In this document: piece by piece, positions 1-10,900 of the stretch
Numbering within the stretch: the first letter of the stretch is position 1
Layout: every line of letters begins with the position of its first letter
DNA from: Rhynchonema sp. JSB1_4
Lineage: Eukaryota; Nematoda; Chromadorea; Monhysterida; Xyalidae
Direction: 5' to 3'
NCBI GenBank assembly: GCA_030248065.1
Contig: JASAMV010002293.1
Span: 1-64,000 of the forward strand
Length of the DNA: 64,000 bases
The notes under the pieces: generated by a model
Database searches by the model: none
Told to the model about the DNA's origin: nothing
What the model saw: only the letters and a program-made list of their open reading frames with translations
Program-made: the position numbers and the translations under genes

Positions 1-359
1 TAGTTTCTCCCAGCTCAAGGGCGAAGCCACATTGCCACGCACACTCCTCGGGCATCGCTGCGCGATGCCCTCGAAGTGTCTTAATTGTCACCTGCCCTTC
101 CCATTCATCTCAGCCATTGCTAAATCTTTGCTCGACAATTAGATCCAAAATACCTACCAAAGGAAATATAAAGCTTTGTAGCGAGCATTCTTGGTCAAAA
201 AGCTGCTGCTTCTTGGTAAAAAACGCCCTGGATTTTTTTCCAGGTCAACGGCGATGCCACGTTGCCACGCACACTCCTTTAAAGGGGAAATTGCACATTC
301 CTAATCGCCTGTCAAGATCTAATCGCCTCTCAGAAATATTTCCATCTTACGCCGAGCCA

Positions 360-700
360 ACCTCCAGCCCCCCCACCAGGCCTGCCCAGACCGAGCCAAA
401 AATATCTCTATATCCGACGTTCGGGCCGGGCCGGGCCGAGGTGTTTCCGGCCCGAACGGTCGGGCCGGGCCGGGCCGAAAAGGCCCGACATCATCGAATT
501 TCAATAAAAAATCGTGATTTTTTAGGCTAAATTTGCCAAAAATTCTCGAGATTCTTCAAATTAGTGCCGACTTCCATGATTATCAGGTATTTCTAAACCA
601 AAAAACATTAATTTTTGCACCAAAAATTGCTTCAAAATATCATCAGAAAAAGTTGGGCCGAAAAAAATCGGGCCGGGCCGGGCCGACACCGATCTCTGAT
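360..700. repeat. Degenerate GGGCC-rich TIR element
   Basis: This stretch has runs of CGGGCCGGGCC at both ends in opposite orientation. It ends near 700 with a CAGAGATCGG-type terminus read on the minus strand. It resembles the hAT-like elements at 4243 and 4806, but no clear left terminus or target duplication is visible. No coding sequence is supported here. A separate fragment at 273-305 matches the left end of the TTAA element at 61421. Confidence 0.45.
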
Positions 701-736
701 TGACACCTCTGCAATCAAACAAAACTAAAAACAAAC

Positions 737-875
737 CAGAGGTCGCAATCGGGCCGTGCAGGGCGGGGCCGCGATTTTGGGCTTTTGGCTCGGCCCGGGC
801 ATGTCACCCCGGCCTGAAGCTCCTGAAGTGACTTATTTTGCTGAAAAAGCAACGAAAACAAAACTAAAAACAAAC
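737..875. repeat. Partial copy of the CAGAGGTCGCAAT hAT-like element
   Basis: The left terminus CAGAGGTCGCAATCGGGCC is present and preceded by AAACAAAC, exactly as in the complete element that follows at 876. The stretch just before each terminus (ACAAAACTAAAAACAAAC) is also repeated. This suggests a local duplication or two insertions at the same target. No right end is found. Confidence 0.5.
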
Positions 876-988
876 CAGAGGTCGCAATCGGGGCCGGGCC
901 GGGCAGTGCCCGGCCGCGATTTCAGGCTTTTGGTTCCGGAGATTTGGGGGCTCGGACCGGGCCAAACTCGGCCCTATTGCGACCTCTG
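876..988. mobile_element. 113-bp hAT-like MITE
   Basis: The termini CAGAGGTCGCAAT and ATTGCGACCTCTG are inverted repeats. They are flanked by a perfect 8-bp direct repeat AAACAAAC (868-875 and 989-996). An 8-bp target duplication with TIRs starting CAG is the hallmark of the hAT superfamily. The element is far too short to code for a transposase, so it is non-autonomous. Confidence 0.8.
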
Positions 989-1001
989 AAACAAACGAAA
1001 C

Positions 1002-1055
1002 CTAAGCTTAGGTTTTCATGCTTAGGCTTTGTTTAGGCGTAGGCTTAGGCTATTA
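1002..1055. repeat. Degenerate TTAGGC-like tract
   Basis: Several near copies of TTAGGC and its complement (CTTAGGCTTTG, TTTAGGCGTAGGCTTAGGC) lie within about 50 bp. TTAGGC is the usual nematode telomere unit. The tract is short and imperfect, so it is at best an interstitial relic. Similar tracts occur near 33.0 and 63.2 kb. Confidence 0.4.
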
Positions 1056-1989
1056 CTGAATTGAACGAGGTTTAAACTTATAATCAACTCGCTGCCGTTT
1101 CTGACAAAAAAACAAGGCCGAAAAGGAACAGAAAACACGCGGAAAGCAACGCACACGCGCGCGCGCCAACAACAGCCAATCAGCAGCCAGCTCCGCAATG
1201 ACGTCATGCAGCCAATCAGAATTCAGAACTGCTAATACGCCAAATTGCCGATTTCTCGCGATAGAAGTGATGTTTCAAAAACTCATACACTTATACGTCA
1301 TCTCCAGGACCAGGCGAGTTCATCGATATGTAACTTGGCCGACTTCATTCAGTTTCCTAGGAGGAGATAGCAATGGCCACTTTTTTGGGAACGCGGACAT
1401 CACGATTTCTCGGGTGTCTGGAAGACCACGTTCTACTGCACCGATCGGGCTGATTTTTTTAGCGTTTTGTGTCGGCTGGTATACGACATCAATATCGCAA
1501 TAATAAAATTAGCAAAAGCCCAACACACGCGCTCACGCCAGCACCCCCAATTATAACACTACAGGTATAGCAAAATTTCCGATAATCTGACCTGCTGATG
1601 TTTCAATCTGCGTTGCGAATTTTTTTCCCCACACAAACACTATTGAATACGTAAGCTATCTTGTGAATATGTCGCCAATCAGCTAACGCCAGGATGTCTT
1701 TTCTGTTTTGCTGTTGCCTAATTCCGGTGCTTTTCTGACGTATAGACCCTGATTTCTTAGCCATACTTGGTTACAGTATATTGATTCACAGGAAGTGAAC
1801 GGTGGTGGAAAAGGATCGAAATCGAAAGAAAAGAAGAAAAGTGATGGAAAGAAAGAAAAAAAACGTCAAAAAACAATCGGTCCAGATGCGCAATTATGTG
1901 AATTTTGCGTGCAATTTTTATTCCGTCCGTGTGTGATGAGTGTTGTTGACGTTGTTTTTGTTTCTGTTGTTTCTGATGTGGCGGCCATA

Positions 1990-2270
1990 AGTTTTTAGAC
2001 TCTTGCAGTGGATTTTGAAAATCGTGATTTCTGCTCTCTGCAGCTGTGTGTGAGCTCGGCTGCTGCATCCGTTGTCTTGCGGCAGGTGTCCACTATAACT
2101 ATGGTACATGCCGATCTCAGATCTCCACATCCATCCAGCCAAATCACAATTTTTCTTGCCGTCGTAACGGGCAACAAGCTTCGTGATCAGATCGACTTGC
2201 TCAAGTGACTCTTTTGCATTTACCAGAGCCATTAGTTCCACGCCACCATGTGCATTCCATACCAGTTGTT
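1990..2270 (-). CDS. Orphan exon, possibly C-type lectin-like
   Basis: On the minus strand an open frame starts after a TTTTCTGAG acceptor-like site at 2271. It encodes a peptide with a WNAHGG segment, then LALV-like and VDLI-like hydrophobic positions, then GWMWRSEIGMY. This order recalls the first half of a C-type lectin domain (a GG-L motif followed by a helix and a W-G segment). The frame continues towards 1918 with less protein-like composition, and no convincing donor was found. The remaining exons are not seen. The lectin assignment is a guess from pattern only. Confidence 0.3.
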
Positions 2271-2279
2271 CTCAGAAAA

Positions 2280-3148
2280 CTAAACAAAACATAACGCCAT
2301 GATTCACGATGTTTGTGACTTGCTTATCCGTATCTTGTCTATTATTTCAAACCACTCAGCGACCCAATTGCTTAAATGTGCATTTTTGGTTTTGCCAGTA
2401 CTATATTCATATTGAAACACTGTACAAACATTCCAAATTATCGCATCAGTCACAATTCAAACGATATCAGCAGAGATTAATAACTACCGAAATGTTGAAT
2501 AAATATATAAGAACTGTAAAAAAACAGCCGAAAACACGCACAAATACGGAATAATAATTTAGATAAGACACTCGATAGATAAGAGACTCGAACAGCATAA
2601 ATCAATGCGCGCGATAGCCGTAAATTCAATTTGTAGATCTGGTGTGGGGTAGAAATAGTAGAAACTCATAGAAACAAATCGTGAATTATAACGAAACGAG
2701 TTTGCAAAATAATCAATAGTTTCTGCATGAACCCGTTGAATTATCATAGACGTATGAATTAAAAATATGGAATACAAAATATATCAAATAAAAACATCAA
2801 TATCAGATTACCCTACCACCATTAAGTAGCACGCAAAGCCGAAATTGCCTTCAAAAAACATCAAAATATTACATCGTTTTGTAAAAAAAGCTGTGCTTCT
2901 GGAATGAACATTTTGCTTAATTGAGACGAAGAGACACCGATTTCGAGAGATCCGGACAAAGAACTTCTCAGTCCAAAAAACAATCAGCACAAGATGGTAC
3001 ATAGTTCGCGATATAAGTGGCACACGGAGGGAAACAAAAACAGTTTTTTATACAGGACTCCTCAGAAACTGAAACATTGAAATCAACAGCCAATTGTAGT
3101 GGTTATACTTTGTGCAAGTCAAGAATATGGATTTATCGATTGATTAAT
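2280..3148. other. AT-rich stretch without recognisable features
   Basis: I see no exon with credible splice sites, no clear inverted repeat and no tandem repeat in this interval. Short open frames on both strands lack protein-like composition. Confidence 0.5.
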
Positions 3149-3511
3149 TCACGCAAACGGTGACTCCACATTGAGCACAGCAGCATTACCAGTTGTGCCC
3201 GACATGCCCGCGCCAGCATTGTCCACCAGCGCAGACCCACCGAAATGTATCGGATTGAGTCGCGACGCCGCAGTTTGGTTAGTGTTCACACTAGGTCCCT
3301 GTCTGATCAGGGCCTGACAGTCCCACAGCCGCAACACCCGATCCAGACCGACGGTGATGAGACGACCTCGTACCTCGTCCACGTGCATGGATGTCATGCC
3401 GACACCACAGTCGAGGGTCAACGCCAGTGGACGCATGCTGTAAGTGGACAGCATGGGCCGAGGGTGCCGAGGGTGGTTGTACAGGTCTGCTGTACCACCA
3501 AAAAAGCCTGC
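3149..3511 (-). CDS. Last exon of a WD40-repeat protein
   Basis: On the minus strand a TTGATTGCAG acceptor at 3512-3514 opens an exon that runs to a TGA at 3149-3151. The peptide contains VRGRLITVGLDRVLRLWDC, which is the typical end of a WD40 blade (a GLDRxLRLWD motif). This is followed by a Ser/Gly/Asn-rich tail. Only one blade is visible. Upstream exons on the minus strand should lie beyond 3.5 kb, but that region is packed with TIR elements and I could not place any. The gene may be intact with long introns or may be a remnant. Its function cannot be assigned. Confidence 0.5.
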   Translation of the reverse strand, partial: AGFFGGTADLYNHPRHPRPMLSTYSMRPLALTLDCGVGMTSMHVDEVRGRLITVGLDRVLRLWDCQALIRQGPSVNTNQTAASRLNPIHFGGSALVDNAGAGMSGTTGNAAVLNVESPFA

Positions 3512-3639
3512 CTGCAATCAACCTACCTACTGTAGTACCGACCGGCCGAGCTGAGGGGAGTCGTCCGGGAATTTATGTCTACATATTGATGAGAATGTAC
3601 TCTTAAGCGCTAATTTCGCGCGTCACGCGCGATTTTTCG

Positions 3640-3955
3640 CCTACCGTAAAAACCTAAATACAGCCCCCCCCGGAATAGAGCCCCCCGTAATACAGCCCCC
3701 CCAAAAAGGGGTCAGTGAATTAATAGAGCCCCCCGGAATAGAGCCCCCCCTAAGTAACATCCCCTATACAGTAGTGTATTAACGCTTGATAGTGGTGCAC
3801 AAGTTCATTTACGCACGTTTATTGTTAGTTTAGAGCACATAATACACCTCTTATTGACGAATAGACACGAATAAATGCGATTACAAGAGAAAAAACATCC
3901 TTTCAAACCCCTTATTGGGGTTTTTGGGGGCCCCCCTCCCCCCAGGAACTATACT
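3640..3955. repeat. Element with ATAGAGCCCCCC tandem units
   Basis: Repeated units of the form AATAGAGCCCCCC or AATACAGCCCCCC are followed by a unique tail containing TTATTGACGAATAGACACGAATAA. The same units and tail occur in the opposite orientation at 58260-59100. This copy carries an uninterrupted sequence (ACAGTAGTGTATTAA, about 3770-3785) where the 58-kb copy is split by a hAT element, so it is an empty site. The 3' part ends in CCAGGAACTATACTG, resembling hAT termini elsewhere in the window. Confidence 0.6.
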
Positions 3956-4242
3956 GCTCTGAATCACAAAGCAGTAACACGATATTCTATTCAAAACATC
4001 GAAACCATCCAAAACACTGCATTTTAGAGGTTTTGTGCTTTCAAACGCACCCCTCCCATACATTTGCACTTCTAAAAAGTTGAAAAATTTGGTACAAACG
4101 CTGTTTTTGGGAAAGTCAGGGAATATGGGCCGGTTTCTTTCACGGAAATTTATTTTCGGTCCAAAAAACGGCCCCGGTTTTATTCGGTTTAACTTCCGTG
4201 AAAAAAACCGGTTCTTTTCCGTCCGCAACAATAAATCCAAAT

Positions 4243-4662
4243 CAGAGATTAGGATCGGGCCGGCCCGAGGTTCGGGCCGGGATTTTGGCTCGGGCCAGGC
4301 CGGACTTGCCGGCCCGACCCAGCCCGAATTGCTCAAATTTCAAGCCAAAACCAGCGTTTTGGACCAAAAATCTCCAAAAAATCGCGCTTCGCGCAGAGCA
4401 TATGCACATTTTTTTGTGGGACCCTAATGGACCCGGTCCACTGACAGCGAATCACAAAAACACAAACATGGTTCCCCAAGAAATTTTTGCCAATTTTGGC
4501 TTTTTTGGGCGATTTTTTCCTTTGACCCCAAAATCGGGCCGGGTCGACGTTTGGCTCGGGCCGGGCCGGCATTTTGGACTTTTAAATCGGGTCGGGACGG
4601 GCCGGGGCGGAGTTTTGGTCATCGGGCCGGGCCGAGGTTTCCCGGCCCAATCCTAATCTCTG
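4243..4662. mobile_element. hAT-like non-autonomous element (CAGAGATTAGGATCGGGCC)
   Basis: The terminal inverted repeats CAGAGATTAGGATCGGGCC and its complement bound 420 bp. The flanks ATCCAAAT (4235-4242) and GTCCAAAT (4663-4670) form an 8-bp duplication with one mismatch. The interior carries several CGGGCC-rich subterminal repeats and a central CGCGCTTCGCGC palindrome. It has no coding capacity. Confidence 0.75.
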
Positions 4663-4805
4663 GTCCAAATCCAAGCGCTGAAGCAAGACCAAGAGCCCAC
4701 TGCGTCGATGTTTCGCTCCGCAGCAACGCCAAGTGCAAGGATGTTTGGCGCAAATTTAAATGAAATCTGATATGTGGTGAAGGTGAAGTGAACTGCCATG
4801 CACAC

Positions 4806-5196
4806 CAGAGGTTAGGATCGGATCGGGCCGGCCCGACTGACCAAAACTCCGGCTCGGCCCGATTTAAAAGTCCAAAATTGCGGCCCCCAAAGGTCGGCCC
4901 GGCCCGATTTTGGGGTCAACGAAAGAAATCGTTCAAAAAGCCAAAATATGCAAAATTTTGTTGGGGAACCATGTTCATGTTTTTGTGATTCGGTTTCTGC
5001 AAACCGGGTCCATTTGGGACTTTGGTCCCACAAAAAATGTGCATATACTCTGCGCGAAGCGCGATTTTTTTGGAGATTTTTGTCCAAAACGATAGTTTTT
5101 GCTTGAAATTTGAGTAATTCGGGCCGGCAAGTCCGCCCCGGCCCGAACCTCCCAAATCCTGCCCAAGCCAAAATCCCGGCCCGATGCTTATCTCTG
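4806..5196. mobile_element. hAT-like non-autonomous element, second copy
   Basis: This 391-bp relative of the 4243 element is in the opposite orientation. The termini are CAGAGGTTAGGATCGG and ATGCTTATCTCTG. The 8-bp flanks ATGCACAC at 4798-4805 and 5197-5204 are identical, which fixes the borders. The interior shares the palindrome GCGCGAAGCGCG and the TGTGCATATAC segment. Confidence 0.8.
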
Positions 5197-5634
5197 ATGC
5201 ACACGGCCAGCCACACCCACACGTCGACGAACAAAATCTTGCTTTCCCCTTTGGCTTCCTTCGAATCTAAACTAAAAAGACCAGAGTACGTATTGCATGC
5301 ACTGCAATCATAGTTTTTTTAGACACTTTTTAGGTGCAATTTGCACCTAAAAAATCAGAATTGCACCTAAAAATTCAGGGTTAGGTGCAAGGTTGCACCT
5401 AAAATTTTGGGCCCTTATTTGCTTAATTTAGCATTTATATAGCATCTTTTAAGGTTGGAAAGCTTAGAAACAAAAAAAATGCGCTGCGCGGCTTTTCATT
5501 CCTTCCAATAAATTCCATCGAAGCATTTGGTCGACATCGACAAAAAATATTGATCTGATTGATTGATTTCGTACACAGTTAGTACCTGGTGTGCTGGTGA
5601 TAAGATTCAAAACAAATACATGCTGTACTAGGAT

Positions 5635-6012
5635 CAGTGTAGTTCCTGGTCCGGCGAGGCGGTTAGTGGCTTTGTCGGTGCGGCGGTTAGTGTACCTCCC
5701 TGTGGGGGGAAGAAGGGGGGAGACCAAAATTCAGGAAAAAGTCCTTCTTTGAGGTAAAAAATTTGACCTATTTTTGCCCTTTTTTGGAAAAAATTCTCCA
5801 TAAATAGGGTATTTTGGCGACTTTTGACAACATTGACCTGAAAATTACCCATTTTAGGCCTAAAATGCCCATCTTGGGCTAAAAATGCCTATTTTAGGCA
5901 AAAATTGCGGCGGTTAGTGTACCTGGTGCGGCGGTTAGTGTACTAGTGTACCTTGGTCGCGGCGGTTAGTGTACCTTAGGAGGAGACTCCCCTCCCCCCA
6001 GGAACTACACTG
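5635..6012. mobile_element. hAT-like element (CAGTGTAGTTCCTGG)
   Basis: The termini CAGTGTAGTTCCTGG and CCAGGAACTACACTG are perfect inverted repeats. The flanks ACTAGGAT and ACTAGAAC share only part of an 8-mer, so this is an older insertion. The interior has repeated GGCGGTTAGTGTACC units and TTTTAGGCCTAAAA palindromes. It belongs to the family of the 58573, 59650 and 60379 elements. Confidence 0.7.
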
Positions 6013-6439
6013 ACTAGAACTAGAGCAGAGCATGACAACAGTATTAGATACCCACACAGTAAATGAACAGCGAAAGTAATTGATTCGTACGTGACCCCCA
6101 AATGTGGATATGGTGACATGAAAATTTTACTTTCGTTTTCTTCTCAATCGGTTCTCAATAATGAAACTAGTACAAAATGTGCTACAAGATGTTGAACTTT
6201 CCCTGAAAAGTTTGCTTTTGCTAAAGGAAAAAGCATTCATTGCGTTACAACTTTATTGAACTTCTAAAAGCACGCAAATAGCATTGAACACACAACCTGG
6301 CAAAAAAGCCTAAAATTGGCGTTTTTTGTCCAAAATAGGGGTTGCACCTACTTTGGCCAGCTTGCACCTAAAAATTGGGGGGTTGCACCTAAGTTGCACC
6401 CAGTGAATTTTGAAAAAAAAACCCTGACTGCAATGCAAT

Positions 6440-6780
6440 CAGTGTAGTTCCTGGTCCGACGAGGCGTTTGGTTAGTGTACCTACCAATCTAACCCATTTG
6501 TTTCGGAGAGGCGGTCAGTCAGTCGGGGAAGCGCGAAGACCCAAAACCAGGAAGAAGTTTTTGAGGTATTAAATTTGACCCATTTTAGCCGCAGTTTCGT
6601 AAAAAAATCTCCATAAAAAGGGTATTTTAGCGACTTTTGACAACAAAGTACGCCCAAAAATTGGGACATTTGGGTCTAGAACTGTCAATTTTAGGCCTGG
6701 AAATATTTTAGGCAAAAATTGGGGAATTAGTGTTCCTGATGGTTGGTGTACCTGGTGAGGCGATTAACGCACTAGTGTAT
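6440..6780. repeat. Truncated copy of the CAGTGTAGTTCC element
   Basis: A left terminus at about 6441 (CAGTGTAGTTCCTGGTCC) is followed by the family interior, including TTTTAGGCCTGG. No matching right terminus is seen before the next repeat begins. The stretch between 6013 and 6440 contains no feature I can support. Confidence 0.5.
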
Positions 6781-7735
6781 GGTGGTTGCATTTTTTCCGG
6801 AAAAATATATTTACTTGAAAAAAACGTTTTTTTCCGACATTTTACGAGCCAAATTTGGGCACCGCACCGCCACGGGTCAAAATGATATATATGTATTTGG
6901 CACGTAACTGCCAATGGGTGATATTTTTGAAACGGTGTAAAGGTCAGTTGGGTGTAAGGGTCGGTGGAAAGCTCGGTGTGAAAAAGTTCAGTGTAAGCTT
7001 CAAACAGTGCACGCTGAGCCAGCAGCAGACGCGCGTTTCTAAACGAAAGGTTAACTTTGACAGTCTGCTGTGCAAGTGTAAATCGTCTGTTTGCAACATT
7101 GTTTGTTTAGGCTGGTTGCACAAGCGTTTTTAAACGATATTTATAAATTTCGTGACCTTTTCTGGAGCCGTTTTGAATTCGTGCTGCGATCAGTTAACGT
7201 AACGGCATCAATTTTTTTGGTACCGCCGTCAATGAATGTTCAATTTCTCAATAGCCTCACGGCGGAATGTCAGGCAACTTAAAAATATTCCTTTAAAACG
7301 TTTCTGCAACCAGCTTAAATGAACTAGATTGCAAACAAACGATCTACGATAGCACAGCAGACTGTCAAAGTTGACCATTCGTTTAGAAACGCGCGTCTGC
7401 TGCTTGCTCAGCGTGCAATGTTTCAAGCTTACGCCGAGCTTACACTGAACTTTCTCACACCGAGCTTTCGACCGACCTTTACACCCAACTGACCTTTACA
7501 CCGTTTCAAAAATATCACCCAATGTAATAGTGCGAACGAAAGCCACAAGAGTGCTGAAGAATACTTGAAAAAAGTATGTTTCTGCAATAAAAATAGGTTG
7601 TTTCCCACAATTTTGACACTTTCAGAAAGGTTCAAATCCGCCATGCGATATTTCCGGAAGAATATATTTCACTGAAAAAAAAACAGCTTTTTTCCGTTTT
7701 TTTCAGGAAAAAAACTTTTTTCACCTGCCACTATA
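6780..7735. repeat. Dispersed repeat with TTCCGGAAAAATATATTT ends, split by a TIR element
   Basis: The two parts (about 6780-6915 and 7524-7735) match, in reverse orientation, the region 56300-56600. Shared landmarks are AAATTTGGGCACCG, AAGTATGTTTCTGCAATAAA and the CCGGAA-ATATATTT ends. The 605-bp element at 6916-7520 interrupts it. Confidence 0.55.
6916..7520. mobile_element. 605-bp TIR element with arms of about 230 bp
   Basis: The termini GGGTGATATTTTTGAAACGG and the reverse complement are near perfect, and homology between arms extends for roughly 230 bp. The flanking AAT on both sides (6913-6915, 7521-7523) suggests a 3-bp duplication. A second copy lies at 49157-49757. GGG-starting TIRs with a 3-bp duplication recall PIF/Harbinger MITEs, but AAT is not their usual target, so the class is open. 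It has no transposase. Confidence 0.75.
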
Positions 7736-7976
7736 TATGTATGTACTAGCGCACGTTGGTCGCGGCGGTTGGTGCACCTTAGGAGGTGCCGGTGGGGGAC
7801 ACTGACTGACTGCAATTTTACTTTGGATATCGACGGAAGCACATATTTCAATGTCTTTTTCACTTCGCCTTCGCATTTTCTCTTTCAGAGGCAGGCAGAA
7901 AGCAAACGACCGGAGAAAGACCCGCTGGCATAATCGACCACTAAGACGCTGACAATTTTGACAAAAAAAAAATAAA

Positions 7977-10900
7977 ATGTTCGGTTTCAACATCGGCGAT
8001 CTGGTGCAAGTGAAACAGCAAGATGAGGATCGACTCTACAAAATCATGGCGGAAACTGTCGGCAAAACTACTGCTGTCAAGCACGTTGGTTTAATCAATT
8101 TTTTTCACCATAGAACCTAAATCATAAGGAGGGGCTGTATTTTTTCACTGACCTCTTTTTATGCATTTTTCGCTGCCCAAAATCTCAAAGAATGCTCGCA
8201 AAAAGGGTGGCCCCAAGCAGTGGTGTAGCTGCCCAGTCGGGGCGCCAACCTATTATACCGCCAAAAATTTGGGGCGCGGGCGGCAAGCTACCTACTGTAC
8301 CGGCCGAGCTAGGGGTGAACAAAATTTCTTAGCTCTAAATATTTGTGAAAATATTGAAACGCTAATTCCTCGATTTTTCGCCTGTTTGGAGTGAAAAATA
8401 CCCATTTTATACCACTTTGAGCAGTGTACCACCTGGTGAGGCGGTTAGTGCAGTGTGGTGGCAGGCCAATCGACCCAAGATACCCTGGGGGGGGAGAAGG
8501 TTTCGGAGTTACTCGAGATACCCCTATAGTCCGTCAAAAGGCGAAAAAAGGCCATTTTTGCATGCAATTTTACTGCAAAATTGGCCTAAAAATGGGTACT
8601 TTTTGACATTTTCGCCGAAAATGGGCCTGAAATGACCATGATTTTTAGGGGTTCCGAAGTCGAAAAACACCCATTTTGCCTTTGAAAATCATAAATCTAC
8701 TGTCTCGAGATACCCATTGGGGTCGGCTCGAGATATATACCCTTCCTCCCCCATCCCCAATCCCCCCTAAGGGTTGACTCGAGATAGATACCCCTTAGGG
8801 GGAATCCCCTGGCCAAAATCACAAATGAAACGAAAAACTTTTACACCAGCCGACTCGAAATATGTGACATCAAAGGTCACATGGCCAAGGCAAACTGATG
8901 ATCAAGTTTGATTTACAAATTTTTTTATTGCGGTCCGGATGAAAAGAGGACTGTCACCCAATTTCAGTACGTCGGTCGCGTCGGCGTGATCTACCGAATC
9001 AGCACGGTGGCGAATCACACGCAACGACCGCCGTATCGATCGATCAAAGTTGCGTTTTTTCATCGAAACGAAGAACCGTTCGTCGCCAATCGACAATTCA
9101 GCACCAAATTGAGCCAACAGATATTCACCGACATACAAATGAGCTACAAGGAACTGCACAATTACGCTGTCATTCGAATCGGCGAGTGTTTTTCGTTCAA
9201 GCTTGATCTTATTTGGGATTATAGCGAGCTTGGCAACCACAATCGAATTCGTTAATTGTAATTGGGATGATTTTTTGAGACTGACGATTCACGGATGTGC
9301 TGATTTTTTGCCGGCATCAGTGGTGTTGTTGAGAAATCGAAATTTTCCCATGCCCAGCCCAATTTTCGGGAAATTTCCCATACACCCCAAAAAAATCAAA
9401 AGTTTCCCGTACCAGGCGGTTGCTCTAAAAATTCAAAAACTTCCCATTCCTTAGCACGTCATATAGTGCTGACCGCCGGTTCTGATGCTCTCAAGCGCTG
9501 TTAGAGAGAATTTGTCATTTTTATCTATTTTACCGGCATTTCAGGTTTGGCGTTCCCGGAAGAGGCGCTGGTTCCGATTGCGAATGGTGCCAACCTGCTG
9601 CCAGGCGATCGCGCACTGCTGTTGGATAGAAAGGCTGAGATGCCGATGAACAATGGGGAACGCGCCGAACAGTATCTGCAAACAAAGTTTGGTTGAGTGC
9701 GATGTGTTTGTCTTTGGGTTAGGTTGACTGCAAGTGGATCGGTCTTGGTTTCTGGTCAGCCACCGGTCGGGAAATGTTTCATGATCAATCACATGTCAGA
9801 GATCGGGGGGGGGGGGGGTTGGTGTGCCCGAGACCCGACATCTGAAACCCGACACCCCACGTATTACAAAAAAACAGGACACCCGACAGTTCGAAAAAAT
9901 ACCCGAAACCCGCCAAATTCAGTGGCTTTGGCGCGGCGCCTCGATATTGCAGTTGTAAATTGCTTATGGCAATTTGAGGAGAAGAACTGTGAATGAGAAA
10001 GCACTATATCAATTTGAGTTTCTTGCAAAACAAAAATAGGCTCAAGACCTATGTAGTTCCAATTCATTTCAGTGCACGAGCCTTGTCCAGATCGTCGACT
10101 ACCATCCGTCGCTGGCCCAGTACGTGATCCAACGCGTCACCAACGGCGGACACGAGGCAAACGCGTCTGGCACGATGATGCTGCCCATATACACGCTCGA
10201 CACTGTGCCGCCGATGGATGTGCAGGATCGGGGCTCTGGTTGGTTCGGCTTGCACTTTGCTTGCATAAAAGTGAGGACTCTGGGAACCCGCGTCACGTTT
10301 TTGCACCGTTGTGGATTGTTGTGGCTCTGCGTACGTTTAGTTTCTAATTGTATTGTTGTCTGTGTCGGTCTGACCGTAATTTCGTCCGGTTTGTGGAAGT
10401 TCAAGTTCGAGTTTTATGCATGCTTTCGCAAACGCCTAACTACAGGCTGGGAAGAATAACCAAATTAGCGAAACATGAGCAAATAACAAACCAGACTTTG
10501 GCGGGTTAAGTTCAGAGAGCATGTTGCGTTTCCCGATTCAGGCACATTCAGTCTTGCGCCGTGGTCGTGCTGGCGCAGTGATCACATCATCCAACCGGCC
10601 ACTTCGTCGTCCGATCCCGACGCTGAATGTCCCGATACCGATCTGCCAGCGTTTGTGGAGGCGTGCCAAAGGAACGATGCTGACGAAGTCATTGACATGG
10701 TCATCAAATACCCGGCTGTGGTGCGTTGTTGGGACGGGTTGTTTTGCGTTCTGGGTGGTTTGTTGAGTCACATCGTCGTTCTCTGGCGTCAGGGTATTTT
10801 TAAACCAAATGTATGTGCTGGCCAAACGCTAGTGAGATGTCAGATTCGCAAGTAGATTTTCGGTATCATTGTTTTCTGATCAGGCAATGTCGGATGTGGG

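Noticed and set aside
4035..5234. Gly/Pro/Arg-rich open frames at 4-5 kb on both strands
   Set aside because: They are translations of the GGGCC-rich hAT-like elements, whose borders are fixed by 8-bp duplications.
10073..10238. Alternative His/Cys-rich frame of this mib-like exon as a ZZ-type finger
   Set aside because: It would fit the previous donor phase, but its composition is Arg/His-rich and unlike a ZZ domain. The chosen frame is protein-like and matches the next exon phase.
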